From assembly GCF_003946095.1 (NCBI RefSeq), contig NZ_RHOD01000006.1:1-64000 (forward strand): DNA of 64,000 nucleotides, in the 5' to 3' direction. Shown here in pieces: positions 19,901 through 28,430 of the stretch. A program made the position numbers and the translations under genes. Source of the stretch: Levilactobacillus lindianensis. Lineage in GTDB: Bacteria > Bacillota > Bacilli > Lactobacillales > Lactobacillaceae. Position 1 is the stretch's first letter. Each line of letters begins with the position of its first letter. The notes beneath the pieces are model-generated. The model did no database searches. It worked only from the letters and a program-made list of their open reading frames with translations, and was not told the origin of the DNA.

Positions 19901-20282
19901 TGCTGGCGGCTGAACTAGTGTCTACACTTGAGCTTGAATCAGCTGAAGTATCGAGATCGTCACTGGCGCTCGTCGCTTCTACCACAGCTTTATTAGCTGC
20001 AGCGACCTGGTCATCTGTAACACGACTACTTTCATCGGTAGCATCCGAGGCTGATTTCTCCGCCTCCGAGGTTGCCGATGAATCTCCTGAACTTGTTGTC
20101 CTAACTTGGGCACTTTGGGTCTTATCAACTGTACTGGTGGTATCCGCACTGGCAGTTAACTGGCCCGCCCCTAAAAGCGAAAAGGATGCCATAGCAGCGA
20201 AGACCCAAGTCTTCCCTGCCTTGAACATCTTATATCGTAATTTAGGATCGCCTCTAAAAGCTTGTTTCCGCATAAATTTCAC
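13983..20282 (-). CDS. Giant Ala/Ser-rich and Ser-Asp-repeat surface protein with KxYKxGKxW-type signal peptide
   Basis: About 2099 residues. The signal region has KMFKAGKTW at residues 18-26 (KxYKxGKxW with Phe for Tyr), then a hydrophobic stretch and ASADT near 45. Next come Ala/Ser-rich helical arrays (about 50-570 and 690-1090), an Ig-like module (about 577-686), a second beta module (1090-1227), a Big_2-like domain (1228-1314), another Ig-like module (1314-1408), more Ala/Ser helix, 390 residues of Ser-Asp repeat (about 1546-1935), a Gly-rich linker and a C-terminal membrane helix with GRKHRQ. No LPxTG is seen. GTG 20282 is the likely start because AAGGAGGAC lies inside the longer frame beginning at TTG 20303. 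Related proteins are O-glycosylated and often exported by SecA2/SecY2. It is expected to be an adhesin or biofilm protein. Confidence 0.85.
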   Translation of the reverse strand: MKFMRKQAFRGDPKLRYKMFKAGKTWVFAAMASFSLLGAGQLTASADTTSTVDKTQSAQVRTTSSGDSSATSEAEKSASDATDESSRVTDDQVAAANKAVVEATSASDDLDTSADSSSSVDTSSAASSSAQKSEKATSTSAVATSSAEATSASTDISASQVNKLAETAGTDITLNVAVTSSVNKVAVTKKANVSRMTFYTSSDEVANSAGDSSAAVAASAAAKAAAKAASAASSYDKLVSTAATKAANSAAKSAYAETDQAYKFADYYNSLANMYLDALNSQVGGADAGIKYGEASSSANYFAKEAQSYAETTSSYASMGSSAAAIGIKDMVSSYASMVHSLASAASNAAAEASAAANEAYLATQYDKNNSAALSAASSANVAFENAKSAAKTAVNLANDADSYYVTATSAAASGNYEAASTALVASTTLAEETATANNNAANAFRDSAKSYASAAVSISIGDAASDAASKASAAASSASAASSYANAASGYHGDQSSSYAAAASSAAVTAANAAATADSAAKAAKTAATPKEASSLAVQASSAAVVAATAASDAAKAASLAVQFDTNVENNATDDQGGISTDFDVDKSAIDVGQSITLTATIGDFTILSGSATYVWYVSTDGKTWKQATDPTTVSEKNASVTLTPNAAGTYYYQYVASGKKGMLGTGGSFKKASNVLTVVVTDAKGTYTDQAKKAASLAASYAKQADTQATAVSEAVITMNSLADFEPDEMVSGKVYATAAAAASKSAASYAAEAATEAKSAAAAQSAAATLEAAGDYSGASSAALVAAASAEKVSSYSVLASSAAALARENVDNALSEAARITQDATIGSYLKDSYAATAASTASVAASLATEAATHAQDANNAYNNVPEFNSGATIANSMAASAAAKTASYAAKAQQYATSAANAKDYTAASGAAKDAASNLILAESESVEASSAASDATKIIVDAQSSHVSEVASAANAANALATQAATLAASVATSLSSSIKANTSLGASYVADTQEYAQAAELAAASGDSAAFAANSYMTQASSAVSAGDFIAASSFAAAASTALADANSYAAAATVSASSGTEAASYAVNYSNDTSSYKKKPSGNATMIWGIPITNGYTQQPATMTSTKQGQTFTLTGTSRLGIINLAAITTSVTWYVQVNGKWMTTDDAVSQGYLESATAENNAGWGMKMSTASTLTVKTNDTFKGTLLFQMYSDYGILIGAQLYSNLAEVDVYDKEIPATGITISGDNYLLNSDPGTYVATTNPTNSTSNITWSSSDESIATVNNAGVVTATSTNARGTVTITATVTNADGTTYSDSKVIQVGNGLEDQAVDAGNSVTFQPDAGAGNTGDASKITYQWYYSTTADGTDIVKLDGQTEDTLNLSDVKTSQAGYYFLRITAKTTLGTTVTVDLGRAYLTVNAVDSDDASNAALAAASEAADAEEYAKLASSYADVANKYATANTSNAEIADAASNAASAASAASSALAAASTAQSNAEAAQSEANAAQNVAGDNAAAKSAAEKAKAAADEAKAAKDSAASAASDAKYWAGVAAAIDDNSDSDSDSDSDSDSDSDSYSDSDSDSDSDSDSDSDSDSDSDSDSDSDSDSDSDSDSDSDSDSDSDSDSDSDSDSDSDSDSDSDSDSDSDSDSDSDSDSDSDSDSDSDSDSDSDSDSDSDSDSDSDSDSDSDSDSDSDSDSDSDSDSDSDSDSDSDSDSDSDSDSDSDSDSDSDSDSDSDSDSDSDSDSDSDSDSDSDSDSDSDSDSDSDSDSESDSDSDSDSDSDSDSDSDSDSDSDSDSDSDSDSDSDSDSDSDSDSDSDSDSDSDSDSDSDSDSDSDSDSDSDSDSDSDSDSDSDSDSDSDSDSDSDSDSDSDSDSDSDSDSDSDSDSDSDSDSDSDSDSDSDSDSDSDSDSDSDSDSDSDSDSDSDSDSDSDSDSDSDSDSDSDNDSDGNAGNGGNGGNGGSGSGSGSGSGSGMGNGSGTNGGSNNGTGSGTNVSGTAGGTATTLGYAGDAAQGQAAPVDLTAAGTTGISDDASHDDSDKQNKSGDAKTSDGSDVQHSGNSADATPTTDNNEDNHTTLWGAIIAAIAAATGGSWWFFGRKHRQNGSDDDHTV
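14478..15647 (-). repeat. Ser-Asp repeat with 18-bp period
   Basis: 1170 bases encoding about 195 Ser-Asp pairs. The unit is six codons, with serine codons in the order AGY, TCN, TCN and third-base changes between copies; about 65 units, with at least one shortened unit near 14806-14830. Rare protein-level deviations are one Tyr and one Glu. The reverse strand and other frames are open only because of this composition. Confidence 0.95.
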
Positions 20283-20292
20283 TTTTAAGTCG

Positions 20293-20300
20293 TCCTCCTT
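20293..20300 (-). promoter_or_regulatory. Ribosome binding site that fixes the adhesin start
   Basis: AAGGAGGA on the minus strand, with GGAGG eleven bases before GTG 20282. It falls inside the first codons of the longest frame, so that frame's TTG start cannot use it. Confidence 0.7.
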
Positions 20301-20452
20301 CAACTGTGACTCAGTTCCTAAACTTTAATAACGAGAAGGGCCTCCGGATTTGTAAGCGATTTCAACGTCGCTCGACCGAAATAACCGTGTATGGTCTATA
20401 CTTATGTCTCCAAAAAGGAGCCCCCCTATAAACCACTTCCCATTCGAGAATC

Positions 20453-20461
20453 ATCATAGCA
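20453..20461 (-). promoter_or_regulatory. Candidate extended -10 promoter of the adhesin gene
   Basis: TGCTATGAT on the minus strand fits TGn plus a -10 of TATGAT. No good -35 lies 16-18 bases upstream. Use of this site gives an untranslated leader of about 165 bases. Confidence 0.35.
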
Positions 20462-20925
20462 CAACTTTACTATACGTACTATTTGAAAGCTTAATTTAAA
20501 CTTATAATTGACTATGCAGGGTCCTAAGATTAGAAGGTTCAAATTATGTTCGAACGACACCCTTAAGCTGTTGGATGTATGCATTTCACTTGTAAAAACA
20601 GATTTAAAACTGCGACCATCAGTTGCATAAACGCTTATGCAGCAACGTATTTGTACAGTTCGTAAATTTAGAAAGCATTTATCACTTGCTCACTGATTTT
20701 TAGCAGTTAAAGTCAACTTACTTTCGTCTTGAAAATTGAAACGCTTTGTTAAATTTGTTTTTAATGAGACTTTACTCACACCATTGCTAATATGTGCAGT
20801 GTTAATGAAGGCCATAGGAACTTATTTTTACGATAAATTTGTTTATAATTATATAAACGATTACCTTAAGATTATAAATTGACCACACTTACTTAATTGT
20901 GTAACAGCTTAAAATCAAATTTTTG

Positions 20926-20964
20926 CGAAAAAAACCGACGTCGTATTTGCTTACGAAGTCGGTT
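20926..20964 (-). terminator. Terminator of relQ-ppnK-rluD
   Basis: Minus-strand stem AACCGACTTCGTA / TACGACGTCGGTT with a short loop, followed by seven T, five bases after the rluD stop. Confidence 0.8.
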
Positions 20965-20969
20965 CATCT

Positions 20970-21875
20970 TTATTTCTGCTTTAAAATTTCATTTTCAATC
21001 ACACAAGCCATATCACTAGATAGCGGGGCAAAACAGACAATCTGCTGGTCAATGAAGGGTTCATAGAAGCTTACCCGGGCACAATGGAGGGCCTGTCGGT
21101 GAATCCAGGGATTGGTCTGCCGACCATACAACCAGTCGCCAATCAGGGGATGCCCTACAGCCTCGCAATGGACTCGAATCTGATGTGTCCGACCGGTATG
21201 TAGCTTGAGGGCCAACAGACTGGCCGACTTGGATCGCGCACGCACCCAGAGCTCTGTCTTCGCCTGGCGGCCATCTGGCCGAACGGTCCGTTTGACAAAC
21301 GAATCGGCTGCTCGACCAATCGGCGCTTCAATCACTAAGTGGTCCTGAGCAAATGCGCCCGAGGCCACTGCAATGTAACGCTTATCTAACGTTTTCAATT
21401 TTAGCTGTTTATCCAATACCGAATGCGCAAAGTGATGTTTGGCAAATATCACGACGCCACTGGTCTCCCGATCCAGTCGGGTCACGATGTGTGTCACCGT
21501 ACTAGGGGCCTGAATCGTCATTAGGTGCCCTTTCACACGATTAGCCAAGGTATCCTCCGAATAGATGTGAGACGGCACAGAGGCCATGCCAGCCGGCTTA
21601 TTCACCACCAGGAAGTGATCATCTTCGTATAAGATTGCTAAAGGCTTAAAAGATGGCGAAACATGGGGATTCGTGGGTTCTGGCGGTAGTGTCAGCCCCA
21701 CAATCTGGCCAGGCTGAGCCATCTCAATTACGCGAACCTCACGACCGTCCAGACTAACCACGCCGCCATGAAACTTGACGCGTTTCAGAAAGGTTCGGGT
21801 GACACCATGGGCCATTAGAACCGTTCGAACATGGATCGGTGCGGTTCCTGTAACCCGCCAAGCAAAACTGGTCAT
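20970..21875 (-). CDS. RluA/RluD-family ribosomal large-subunit pseudouridine synthase
   Basis: A 301-residue enzyme converting uridine to pseudouridine in rRNA (or tRNA). The N-terminal ~75 residues resemble an S4-type RNA-binding region; the catalytic segment VTRLDRETSGVVIFAK contains the active-site Asp of HRLDxxTSG, followed by KRYIAVASG and the C-terminal GRTHQIRVH. ATG overlaps the ppnK stop by one base (TAATG), so it is translationally coupled. B. subtilis has the same order (yjbM-yjbN-yjbO). Exact uridine targets cannot be inferred. Confidence 0.9.
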   Translation of the reverse strand: MTSFAWRVTGTAPIHVRTVLMAHGVTRTFLKRVKFHGGVVSLDGREVRVIEMAQPGQIVGLTLPPEPTNPHVSPSFKPLAILYEDDHFLVVNKPAGMASVPSHIYSEDTLANRVKGHLMTIQAPSTVTHIVTRLDRETSGVVIFAKHHFAHSVLDKQLKLKTLDKRYIAVASGAFAQDHLVIEAPIGRAADSFVKRTVRPDGRQAKTELWVRARSKSASLLALKLHTGRTHQIRVHCEAVGHPLIGDWLYGRQTNPWIHRQALHCARVSFYEPFIDQQIVCFAPLSSDMACVIENEILKQK

Positions 21876-22675
21876 TAGCGGTCCCTCCCAATGAAGGACG
21901 ACTCGACCCGTTGCCAGAAATGGGTGTGCCGATACTCAGCAAAAGAGATCCGCTGTTTAGCGATCTGGTAAGTAATGGCCTTGATTGGCCGGCCCTCAAT
22001 AGCTAGCTGATCACACATCAAAATATTATCTGTGGCGGCAGTGGGTTCGATTCGAACCCACTCATCTGCGGGAATAATCAGCGGTGATCCCAGTGTCCGG
22101 AAGACCAGATTGTTAATTGAGGCAATCTCGGCCATTTGGACAGCATCGAAGTGTGGGCTAAGCACAGCCCCCCCAACAGACTTGTTATAGGCGGTCGATC
22201 CAGTCGGCGTCGACAGGCACAGGCCGTCTCCTCGGAAGCTTTCAAAGAGTTCACCTTTAATGTAAACATCGGCCACCATGGTTCCCGAAACCTTCTTGAT
22301 CGTGGACTCATTCAGAGCCAGCGCCTCGTCTGGATGGGTACCATCCGCATATTCAACCTTGATGTTCAACAAGGGGTAACTGACACTTTGCCCGTTGTCT
22401 TGGATCAGGCTCTTAATGAGTTCTTGAACTTCGTAATCGCGCCAGTCCGTATAGAACCCCAGGTGGCCAGTATGAATCCCGACAAAGCGCACGTGATCTA
22501 GCCGATCGTTGTAGTGGTGAAAGGCTGAAAGCAACGTCCCATCCCCGCCAACGGTCACGACAATATCGGGATCGAGGCTATCAATAGTGATGCCCGCCGC
22601 CGTGAGCCCGGCCTTTAACGCCCGGGCAACCTTCATCGAGGCCGGCCCATTATTCCCAAAAATTGAAACCTTCAT
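21875..22675 (-). CDS. ppnK: NAD kinase
   Basis: A 266-residue ATP (polyphosphate)-NAD kinase making NADP in the cytoplasm. The catalytic [12 protein letters not shown] near residue 46 and [17 protein letters not shown] are both intact. It follows relQ by three bases and overlaps rluD, so three genes of nucleotide-second-messenger, cofactor and rRNA modification are co-expressed. Confidence 0.95.
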   Translation of the reverse strand: MKVSIFGNNGPASMKVARALKAGLTAAGITIDSLDPDIVVTVGGDGTLLSAFHHYNDRLDHVRFVGIHTGHLGFYTDWRDYEVQELIKSLIQDNGQSVSYPLLNIKVEYADGTHPDEALALNESTIKKVSGTMVADVYIKGELFESFRGDGLCLSTPTGSTAYNKSVGGAVLSPHFDAVQMAEIASINNLVFRTLGSPLIIPADEWVRIEPTAATDNILMCDQLAIEGRPIKAITYQIAKQRISFAEYRHTHFWQRVESSFIGRDR

Positions 22676-22678
22676 GCG

Positions 22679-23341
22679 CTAATCTTCCTTATCTTGAGAA
22701 CGTTCCGGTGGCGTCCCTGGCTGTCCCCCACTCTTGGGGGTGTAGTGTTGGGCTTCCTGGATTTCTTCTCGAATTTCTGACATTTCCGTGTCTAGCTTAA
22801 ATGCGGCTTCCGCAGCCCGCTGTAGCCGTTGACTGAGTTGTTCCGGAAAGTCACCTTGGTACTTGTAATTCAATGAATGCTCAATTGTCGCCCAAAAATT
22901 CATGGCTAATGTCCGCACTTGAATCTCTGCTAAAATCTTCTTTTCTCCCGTGACCAATTGTACCGGATACTCAATCACAATGTGATAGGACCGATAGCCA
23001 CTGGGCTTTTCGTTATGAATGTAGTCCCGTTCTTCCAAAATCGTGAGGTCGGTACGCTGGCGGAGAAGATCGACGACTTGATAGATATCCTCAACAAATT
23101 GGCACATGATTCGTAAGCCCGCAATGTCCTGCATATCCTTCTCGAGGCGCTCCTCAGCGACGTGCCGGCGCGTCATCTTTTCCTTGATGCTTGCCACTGG
23201 CTTCACCCGACCCGTAACGAATTCAATGGGTGGCCGTTGATTTTGGTTTTCAAATTGCTTTCGAATGCCGCGGAGTTTAACTTTCAACTCACTCACAGCT
23301 TGTTGATAGGGTAATAAAAATTGATCCCAATTTGCTATCAT
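22679..23341 (-). CDS. relQ: Small alarmone synthetase RelQ (GTP pyrophosphokinase)
   Basis: A 220-residue single-domain (p)ppGpp synthetase, lacking the hydrolase and regulatory domains of long Rel. Visible synthetase motifs are DMQDIAGLRIMC, NEKPSGYRSYHIVIEYP and AEIQVRTLAMNFWATIEHSLNYK. The C-terminus is a short acidic, Pro-rich tail. ATG 23341, after GGGGGAAA, is preferred to the longer frame at 23392. First gene of the minus-strand operon and divergent from spxH. A -10-like TGGTAAAAT (about 23383-23391) lies upstream. Confidence 0.92.
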   Translation of the reverse strand: MIANWDQFLLPYQQAVSELKVKLRGIRKQFENQNQRPPIEFVTGRVKPVASIKEKMTRRHVAEERLEKDMQDIAGLRIMCQFVEDIYQVVDLLRQRTDLTILEERDYIHNEKPSGYRSYHIVIEYPVQLVTGEKKILAEIQVRTLAMNFWATIEHSLNYKYQGDFPEQLSQRLQRAAEAAFKLDTEMSEIREEIQEAQHYTPKSGGQPGTPPERSQDKED

Positions 23342-23568
23342 GATGACTTTCCCCCAACCTTGTTTGCACGTCTCATCCTTAAATTTTACCATATTTCACG
23401 GTTTACCGAGACTAATTACCTTCTATTTGAGACGCGTAATTTTTTCCACCCCTAACTTCCCGGTTCACGAGGCGTTTAGCTTTACCTAAGTCGAAAAATG
23501 TTGCATGATTAGGGTGCGTTTTAAATGGACGGTTTTTATCTCAAACAAATGTTCCGGATTGCTATTTT

Positions 23569-23597
23569 TTGAAATTTTGCTAAAGTAGTGCTATTGT
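23569..23597 (+). promoter_or_regulatory. Promoter of spxH
   Basis: TTGAAA (23569-23574), 17-base spacer ending in TGC, TATTGT (23592-23597). The GTG start is about 60 bases downstream. The rest of the 317-base gap between relQ and spxH (23342-23658) has no other clear signal besides the divergent -10 for relQ. Confidence 0.6.
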
Positions 23598-23658
23598 TAC
23601 TTTTTGTTTGGCGACCCTTGCTGATTGCCAACGAGGACAAATTATAGGAGGAAGCAAT

Positions 23659-24309
23659 GTGTTAGAAGTCTATTTGTTCGTCAACCCATTAGGCGCTCGC
23701 TGTATGCGTTCCGAGCGTAACATTATGAAGTTGGCCGATCATCTTAATAGCAAGGTCTCATTTCAATTTGTGCCCTTACTCAATCAGCAGATTATTGAAC
23801 AGGCTTTACCTAAGCGGCCAACATTGGCCGAACGGAATGCCTCCTTCAGCGTGTATTACCAGGCAATCTTAGCCTATAAAGCCGCCCTATTCCAAGGGAA
23901 GCGGAAAGGCCGCGATTTCCTCTTGAACATGCAAACCGCTGTCGTCAGCCATCATGAGTCCTTCTCGCAAGAGTTGGCCTTAGAATTGGCGAAGGATTGC
24001 CGGCTCGACCTCGATATGTTTAACGAAGATTGTCAGTCTGATCTTGCCAAACAAGCGTTTAAGACCGACCAGAAGTTAGCTGCCGAAATGAAAATTCAAC
24101 AGTCTTCTTCTGCTGTCATCTTCAATTGTGATGTTTCCCAATACGGGTTGCTTCTAAATGACGTCACCTACGACTCACTGTGTGACGTTTGCGAGAGCCA
24201 GGGTGTTGCGACGAAAGAGATGTTAATGGGTGAACCTAATTACCCGACTAATAACCAAACGCCCTCATCACTTACCGGGGGATTGCATCCTCATTTACGA
24301 GTGTTATAA
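23659..24309 (+). CDS. spxH: SpxH (YjbH)-family adaptor protein
   Basis: A 216-residue protein of the thioredoxin/DsbA-like fold. In B. subtilis YjbH delivers the redox regulator Spx to ClpXP. The N-terminal VYLFVNPLGARCMRSERN replaces a true CxxC by a single Cys in the usual place; the C-terminus is a flexible Asn/Pro-rich tail. GTG 23659 is chosen because AGGAGG lies seven bases upstream, whereas the longer frame has no ribosome binding site. Its location between relQ and pepF-coiA is the same neighbourhood as yjbH in Bacillus. Confidence 0.85.
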   Translation: MLEVYLFVNPLGARCMRSERNIMKLADHLNSKVSFQFVPLLNQQIIEQALPKRPTLAERNASFSVYYQAILAYKAALFQGKRKGRDFLLNMQTAVVSHHESFSQELALELAKDCRLDLDMFNEDCQSDLAKQAFKTDQKLAAEMKIQQSSSAVIFNCDVSQYGLLLNDVTYDSLCDVCESQGVATKEMLMGEPNYPTNNQTPSSLTGGLHPHLRVL

Positions 24310-24323
24310 ATCGTTTTACCTAA

Positions 24324-24352
24324 AAGTCAAGCTAACTTAGCTTGGCTTTTTT
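24324..24352 (+). terminator. Terminator of spxH
   Basis: Stem AAGTCAAGCT / AGCTTGGCTT (one G-U) followed by a T-run. Confidence 0.75.
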
Positions 24353-24427
24353 GATCCTGCATGGCTGGTATTGTGTCTGGATTATGGTATGATTGAGCCA
24401 TTAATTTTGGGAAAAGGAGCAACTCCT

Positions 24428-25288
24428 ATGCCAACAGCCATTGTCACCGATACCGCAGCGTACCTCACCGCTGACCAAATTGCAGCCAACCCCATTACCG
24501 TGCTCCCCATCACGGTCATTTTAGGAGGCCATCAGTACCCGGAATCGAAACTGAGTCGCCAAACCTTTTACGATTATCTGAAGAGTGATCAGGAGCTCCC
24601 TACGACTGCACAAGTCTCCTTAGGCCAAATCGAAGAGGCCTACGATCGTTTGGCGGCCGCTGGATTTGATGAAATCATCTCAATTCATCTCTCCAGCGGA
24701 ATCACCTCCTTCATGAATAATCTGCGGGTCTTCTGTCGAGACTACACCAAGGCCAAGATTTTTCCAGTAGACTCCCTGGTAGCCAGTGCAGGTGAGGCTA
24801 ACCTCTGCCTGCTAGCGGGTAAACTCATCCAGGCTGGCCAGACCGGTGAACAAATCGTGCCCCAACTTGAGCACCTTCGCGATACGCAACAAGTGTACTT
24901 CGCTGTGGATAATCTCAGCCACCTGGCACGAACGGGTCGTCTGAGTAATCGTTCGGCCATGATTGGCAATCTCCTCAATATCAAACCCCTTCTGACCTTT
25001 GATCAAGAGGGAAAAATTGTGGCTATCGGTAAGGAGCGGACCATGAAGAAGGCCTTTCATTACATGACCGCAGCCCTCGGTAAAGAACTTGCCACCACGG
25101 ACTATCCCATGCACGCCACGGTCATCGATGCCAACGACCCCGAGCTTGCACGCCAGTGGGTCACCGACCTCCACACCCTCTTCCCGCAGATTCGCGTGAG
25201 CCAGAGTCAACTCGGCCCCGCCATCAGTGTTCACACGGGAGAAAAGACGATGGGTATCTTTTGGCAACAAGACTGGCAATCCATTTAA
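24428..25288 (+). CDS. DegV family fatty-acid-binding protein
   Basis: A 286-residue two-domain EDD-fold protein (FakB-like). Such proteins hold a fatty acid for phosphorylation by FakA; the specific lipid is not predictable. The start MPTAIVTDTAAYL, the SIHLSSGITSFMNN segment and LSHLARTGRLSNRSAMIGNLLNIKPLL are family signatures. ATG 24428 follows AAAGGAGC; the frame could be extended to 24371 but without a ribosome binding site. Confidence 0.88.
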   Translation: MPTAIVTDTAAYLTADQIAANPITVLPITVILGGHQYPESKLSRQTFYDYLKSDQELPTTAQVSLGQIEEAYDRLAAAGFDEIISIHLSSGITSFMNNLRVFCRDYTKAKIFPVDSLVASAGEANLCLLAGKLIQAGQTGEQIVPQLEHLRDTQQVYFAVDNLSHLARTGRLSNRSAMIGNLLNIKPLLTFDQEGKIVAIGKERTMKKAFHYMTAALGKELATTDYPMHATVIDANDPELARQWVTDLHTLFPQIRVSQSQLGPAISVHTGEKTMGIFWQQDWQSI

Positions 25289-25318
25289 ACTCATTAAACA
25301 ATCAACGGATGATTCTAT

Positions 25319-25352
25319 AAAAAAAGCTTTGGCAGTTAGCCAAAGCTTTTTT
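25319..25352. terminator. Bidirectional terminator between degV-like gene and pepF
   Basis: AAAAAAGCTTTGGC / GCCAAAGCTTTTTT with a 5-nt loop; T-runs on both strands, serving the converging genes. Confidence 0.85.
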
Positions 25353-25363
25353 CACACATCAAT

Positions 25364-27172
25364 TTATTCTTTTAACTCACGAGCGAGTTGGGTAAACTCG
25401 GCTAACCGTTCGTCGAAGGTCTTAAAGGCCCGATCGAGATAGTCAGGTTGAGTCATATCGACCCCGGCACGCTTCATCACTTCAAGTGGTGAAGCAGAGT
25501 CCCCAGACTTCAGGTAATTCAAGTAAGCCTCACGCTTAGCAGGATCACCACTCAAGATGCGTTGTGACAAGGTGGTCGCTGCTGCAAACCCAGTTGAATA
25601 TTGGTAAACATAATAGTTGTAGTAGAAATGTGGAATCCGGGTCCACTCGTCAGCAATCTGCGGATCGGAAATGACATTGTCCCCATAGTAGCGGGCGTTC
25701 AAGTCACCATAGAATTTGCTCATGAAATCAGCCGTCAATGACTGACTAGCTGCCGCTTGGGTGTGAATGTAGTCTTCAAATTCGGCAAACTGGGTCTGAC
25801 GGTAAACAGTCCCCTTGAACCCATCCAGATAATGATTCAAGACATAAGCCCGAACATGAGGATCGGTTTGAGTCTTCAACAGATAGTCCGTTAATAAGTT
25901 TTCATTAGTTGTTGAGGCAATTTCAGCCACAAAGATCGAATAGTCCCCATACTGATAGGGCTGGTTGGATCGTGTGTAATGACTATGCATGCTGTGACCC
26001 ATTTCGTGAACCAAGGTAAAGAGACTCTCCAGGCTGTCCTGCCAGTTTAGAAGAATATAGGGCTTCGTATCATACATCCCACCGGAGTAGGCCCCAGTTC
26101 GCTTACCTTTGTTTTCCACGACATCGATGGCCCGGGTATCAAACATCTTCTGCACATTAGCCACATAGTCTGGACCTAATACGGACAAGGCCTTCAAAGC
26201 TTCTTGTTGGGCTTCAGGATAAGTGTACTTCAGGCTAGGTTCTCCCGTAATTGGCGTATAGAGATCATACATATGGAGTTCTGGTAAGCCCAAAATCTCC
26301 TTACGTAATCCCACGTACTGGTGCAGTGAATTCAGATGCTGGTTAACGGTCTTCACCAGGGTGTCGTAGACCACCGCTGGAATCTCATTGCTACTCATGG
26401 CCGCTTCACGAGCCGACCCGTAATGCCGGACCTGAGCCGTATAATTGTGGGTTTTAACCTCACTAGCTAAGGTCGAGGCAAAGGTATGCCGGAACTGCTG
26501 ATAGACGCTATACAGGGCCTTAAAAGCTTGTTCTCGAACCTTAGGCGTGGTCGACTGCAGCAGAACGCCATAGAGGCCTTCGGACAAGCGGACATCGTGA
26601 CCCTCCTCATCCTGAACGACTGGGAATTGAAGGTCAGCATCACTCAAAACACTGTAGGTCTTAGCAGAAGCCCCGAAGATATCCCCCGCACCGGCTAACA
26701 ATTTTTCTTCCGGTGCTGATAAGGTGTGGTCACGCCGTTGGCCCAACACATCGAAGACATGCTGATAATCAGCTAACCGTGGTTCAGCATCAATCAAGCT
26801 CTGTAAGGCTGCTGGTTCGAGTCCCAGGACTTCCGGTTCATACCAAGATGTCGCCGCAGCTACCGTTGCAACCAGGCTTTCAGCTTGACCCGAGAGATCC
26901 TGGGCATGGGCATTACTGGTATCTTGATCATTCTTAAGGGAGGCGTAAACGTATAGCCGCTCTAGCTGTCGATTGAGATCGAAGATAGCCGTTGTCACCT
27001 GGTAAAGTTGTTCGCCACTCGTGGCCAGTTTGCCTTGAAGCTGGGCCACCTTTTGGGCTTGAGCCTTGACCGCGGCTACCGCCTGATCAAACCCACTATC
27101 ATCGGGATAAATCGTCGTCAGGTCCCAGGTCAATGCCGTTGGAACCGCTGAGCGTTCGGGAATTTGTTTCAC
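25364..27172 (-). CDS. pepF: Oligoendopeptidase F (M3B metallopeptidase)
   Basis: A 602-residue zinc peptidase cleaving peptides of roughly 7-17 residues, working with other peptidases on imported casein or signal-peptide fragments. The active site HEMGHSMHS (HExxH) is near residue 388 and the downstream Glu ligand lies in FVAEIASTTNE. GTG 27172 is chosen: AAAGGAGG lies nine bases upstream, while the ATG at 27181 abuts it. It follows coiA by 71 bases; coiA-pepF is a conserved pair in Bacilli. Confidence 0.93.
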   Translation of the reverse strand: MKQIPERSAVPTALTWDLTTIYPDDSGFDQAVAAVKAQAQKVAQLQGKLATSGEQLYQVTTAIFDLNRQLERLYVYASLKNDQDTSNAHAQDLSGQAESLVATVAAATSWYEPEVLGLEPAALQSLIDAEPRLADYQHVFDVLGQRRDHTLSAPEEKLLAGAGDIFGASAKTYSVLSDADLQFPVVQDEEGHDVRLSEGLYGVLLQSTTPKVREQAFKALYSVYQQFRHTFASTLASEVKTHNYTAQVRHYGSAREAAMSSNEIPAVVYDTLVKTVNQHLNSLHQYVGLRKEILGLPELHMYDLYTPITGEPSLKYTYPEAQQEALKALSVLGPDYVANVQKMFDTRAIDVVENKGKRTGAYSGGMYDTKPYILLNWQDSLESLFTLVHEMGHSMHSHYTRSNQPYQYGDYSIFVAEIASTTNENLLTDYLLKTQTDPHVRAYVLNHYLDGFKGTVYRQTQFAEFEDYIHTQAAASQSLTADFMSKFYGDLNARYYGDNVISDPQIADEWTRIPHFYYNYYVYQYSTGFAAATTLSQRILSGDPAKREAYLNYLKSGDSASPLEVMKRAGVDMTQPDYLDRAFKTFDERLAEFTQLARELKE

Positions 27173-27243
27173 TATCCTCATCCTCCTTTAATTTTACATA
27201 TAGATAGTTTAACACTTTTACCGCGACGTTTGGCGACCGCAAC

Positions 27244-28338
27244 TTATTTTCTCTCATTATTTTCTAACCATTTTCGACCGTCTTGAGACCACGTTGGCTT
27301 CACCGCGACCTGCCAACCAGTGGTGGTTCGATGCAGGTAGTGGGCTGTCACCAAGTCCGCCAGGAGGTCGTTCAGCGCCAAACGCAGTGCTGCTCTTCCG
27401 CTGAACCGAATGCCACCCGCACAGTGGCCGCCTACTAAGGCTAAGCCTTCACAGGCCAACTGCCAGAGAGCAGACACGGTCCACTGTGTCTGCCGTGAAA
27501 AGATCCACGCTCCCACGACAACCCGCCAGAGAATCGGTCCTCGACCAAAGATCGGCAAATAGCCTCGTGTCGTGCTCAAAACTGGGGGAAATCCCGGTAG
27601 GTTCTTTCCCAATAGGTAGAGCGCCTCTTGAATGAGGCGAAGTCCAGTATTGCCGCGCAATAGGTCCAGTGTCAATTTTCGTCGATAAGTCGTCAGGTCC
27701 ACCGGTGGTTGGGGTGCTGGTTGTCGTGGTCGGCGTAAGTCATCCACGGCAGTTAGCCAACTGGTCGTCGCGACAATTTTTCCGACCGCTGTCTGTTGCA
27801 AGTGATGATCTAGCCGTAACCGTTGTTGAGACACATCCCAGAAAAGAAGACACAGTCCCCAACCCGGCATCCGCCAAGCAAATCGGTCGACTAGCCCCCA
27901 ATTCAAGTGTTGGCGTTGATAGCGCTCGCCTAAAATCCAGCAAGGAAACACAGCCATCCCCTGATACCCTGTCGTTCGGGTAGCCACCTGATCACGACCG
28001 ATGGGACTGCACTGAAACTCAAGGGCTACCGGTTGACGATCACCACGATCAAGCCAGCAATCCGCACGCTGGTCAATCGTCGGCAAGATTTTCTCCAGCG
28101 TCGGCACCCCCCACGCGGTAAAGAATGTGGCCAACTGACGTTTCCCCAAAACGTGCTGTAACGATTCACCCTCCGTCGCTACAGCGCAGTCCCCCAGAGT
28201 CTGATGTGCAAAATACGGCGGTACCACTCGCCCCCGATGCAAAACCACGCGCTGATGACAGGCCGGACACTGATAATCCGGCTCTCGGTCCGCACCACTG
28301 GCATCGATTAGCTTTCCTGCACGCCATGCAATCAACAC
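27244..28338 (-). CDS. coiA: Competence protein CoiA
   Basis: A 364-residue protein of the CoiA family, which acts late in natural transformation, apparently promoting recombination of incoming single strands (streptococcal data). An N-terminal Cys pair (CPACHQRVVLHRG) precedes the PPYFAH segment, and a nuclease-like core (DCWLDRG..PVALEFQCS) follows near 90-110. GTG start behind GGGGGTGAGG. The sequence looks intact, so it does not itself argue against competence. Confidence 0.85.
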   Translation of the reverse strand: MLIAWRAGKLIDASGADREPDYQCPACHQRVVLHRGRVVPPYFAHQTLGDCAVATEGESLQHVLGKRQLATFFTAWGVPTLEKILPTIDQRADCWLDRGDRQPVALEFQCSPIGRDQVATRTTGYQGMAVFPCWILGERYQRQHLNWGLVDRFAWRMPGWGLCLLFWDVSQQRLRLDHHLQQTAVGKIVATTSWLTAVDDLRRPRQPAPQPPVDLTTYRRKLTLDLLRGNTGLRLIQEALYLLGKNLPGFPPVLSTTRGYLPIFGRGPILWRVVVGAWIFSRQTQWTVSALWQLACEGLALVGGHCAGGIRFSGRAALRLALNDLLADLVTAHYLHRTTTGWQVAVKPTWSQDGRKWLENNERK

Positions 28339-28389
28339 AACCTCACCCCCTTACCAGCTAATTCCGTGATTAAGGGGCAAAAATTTTAG

Positions 28390-28427
28390 CCAAAATAAAA
28401 AGTTAGGTCATGATGACCTAACTTTGT
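28390..28427 (-). terminator. Terminator of trmB
   Basis: Minus-strand AAGTTAGGTCA / TGACCTAACTT followed by TTTATTTT, immediately after the trmB stop. Confidence 0.8.
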
Positions 28428-28430
28428 CGC

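Larger units (their letters stand above)
20283..20925. other. Long A/T-rich intergenic region upstream of the adhesin
   Basis: About 640 bases with no convincing gene, clearly richer in A/T than the flanking coding DNA. It holds the adhesin ribosome binding site and candidate promoter, and an inverted repeat TGCATAA-N4-TTATGCA at 20624-20641 that could be a regulator site. Length and composition suggest a regulated promoter region or a join of acquired DNA. Confidence 0.6.

Noticed and set aside
7294-20303. A complete accessory Sec (SecA2/SecY2/Asp1-3) locus
   Set aside because: None of the genes has SecA, SecY or Asp features; only the glycosyltransferase part resembles such loci.
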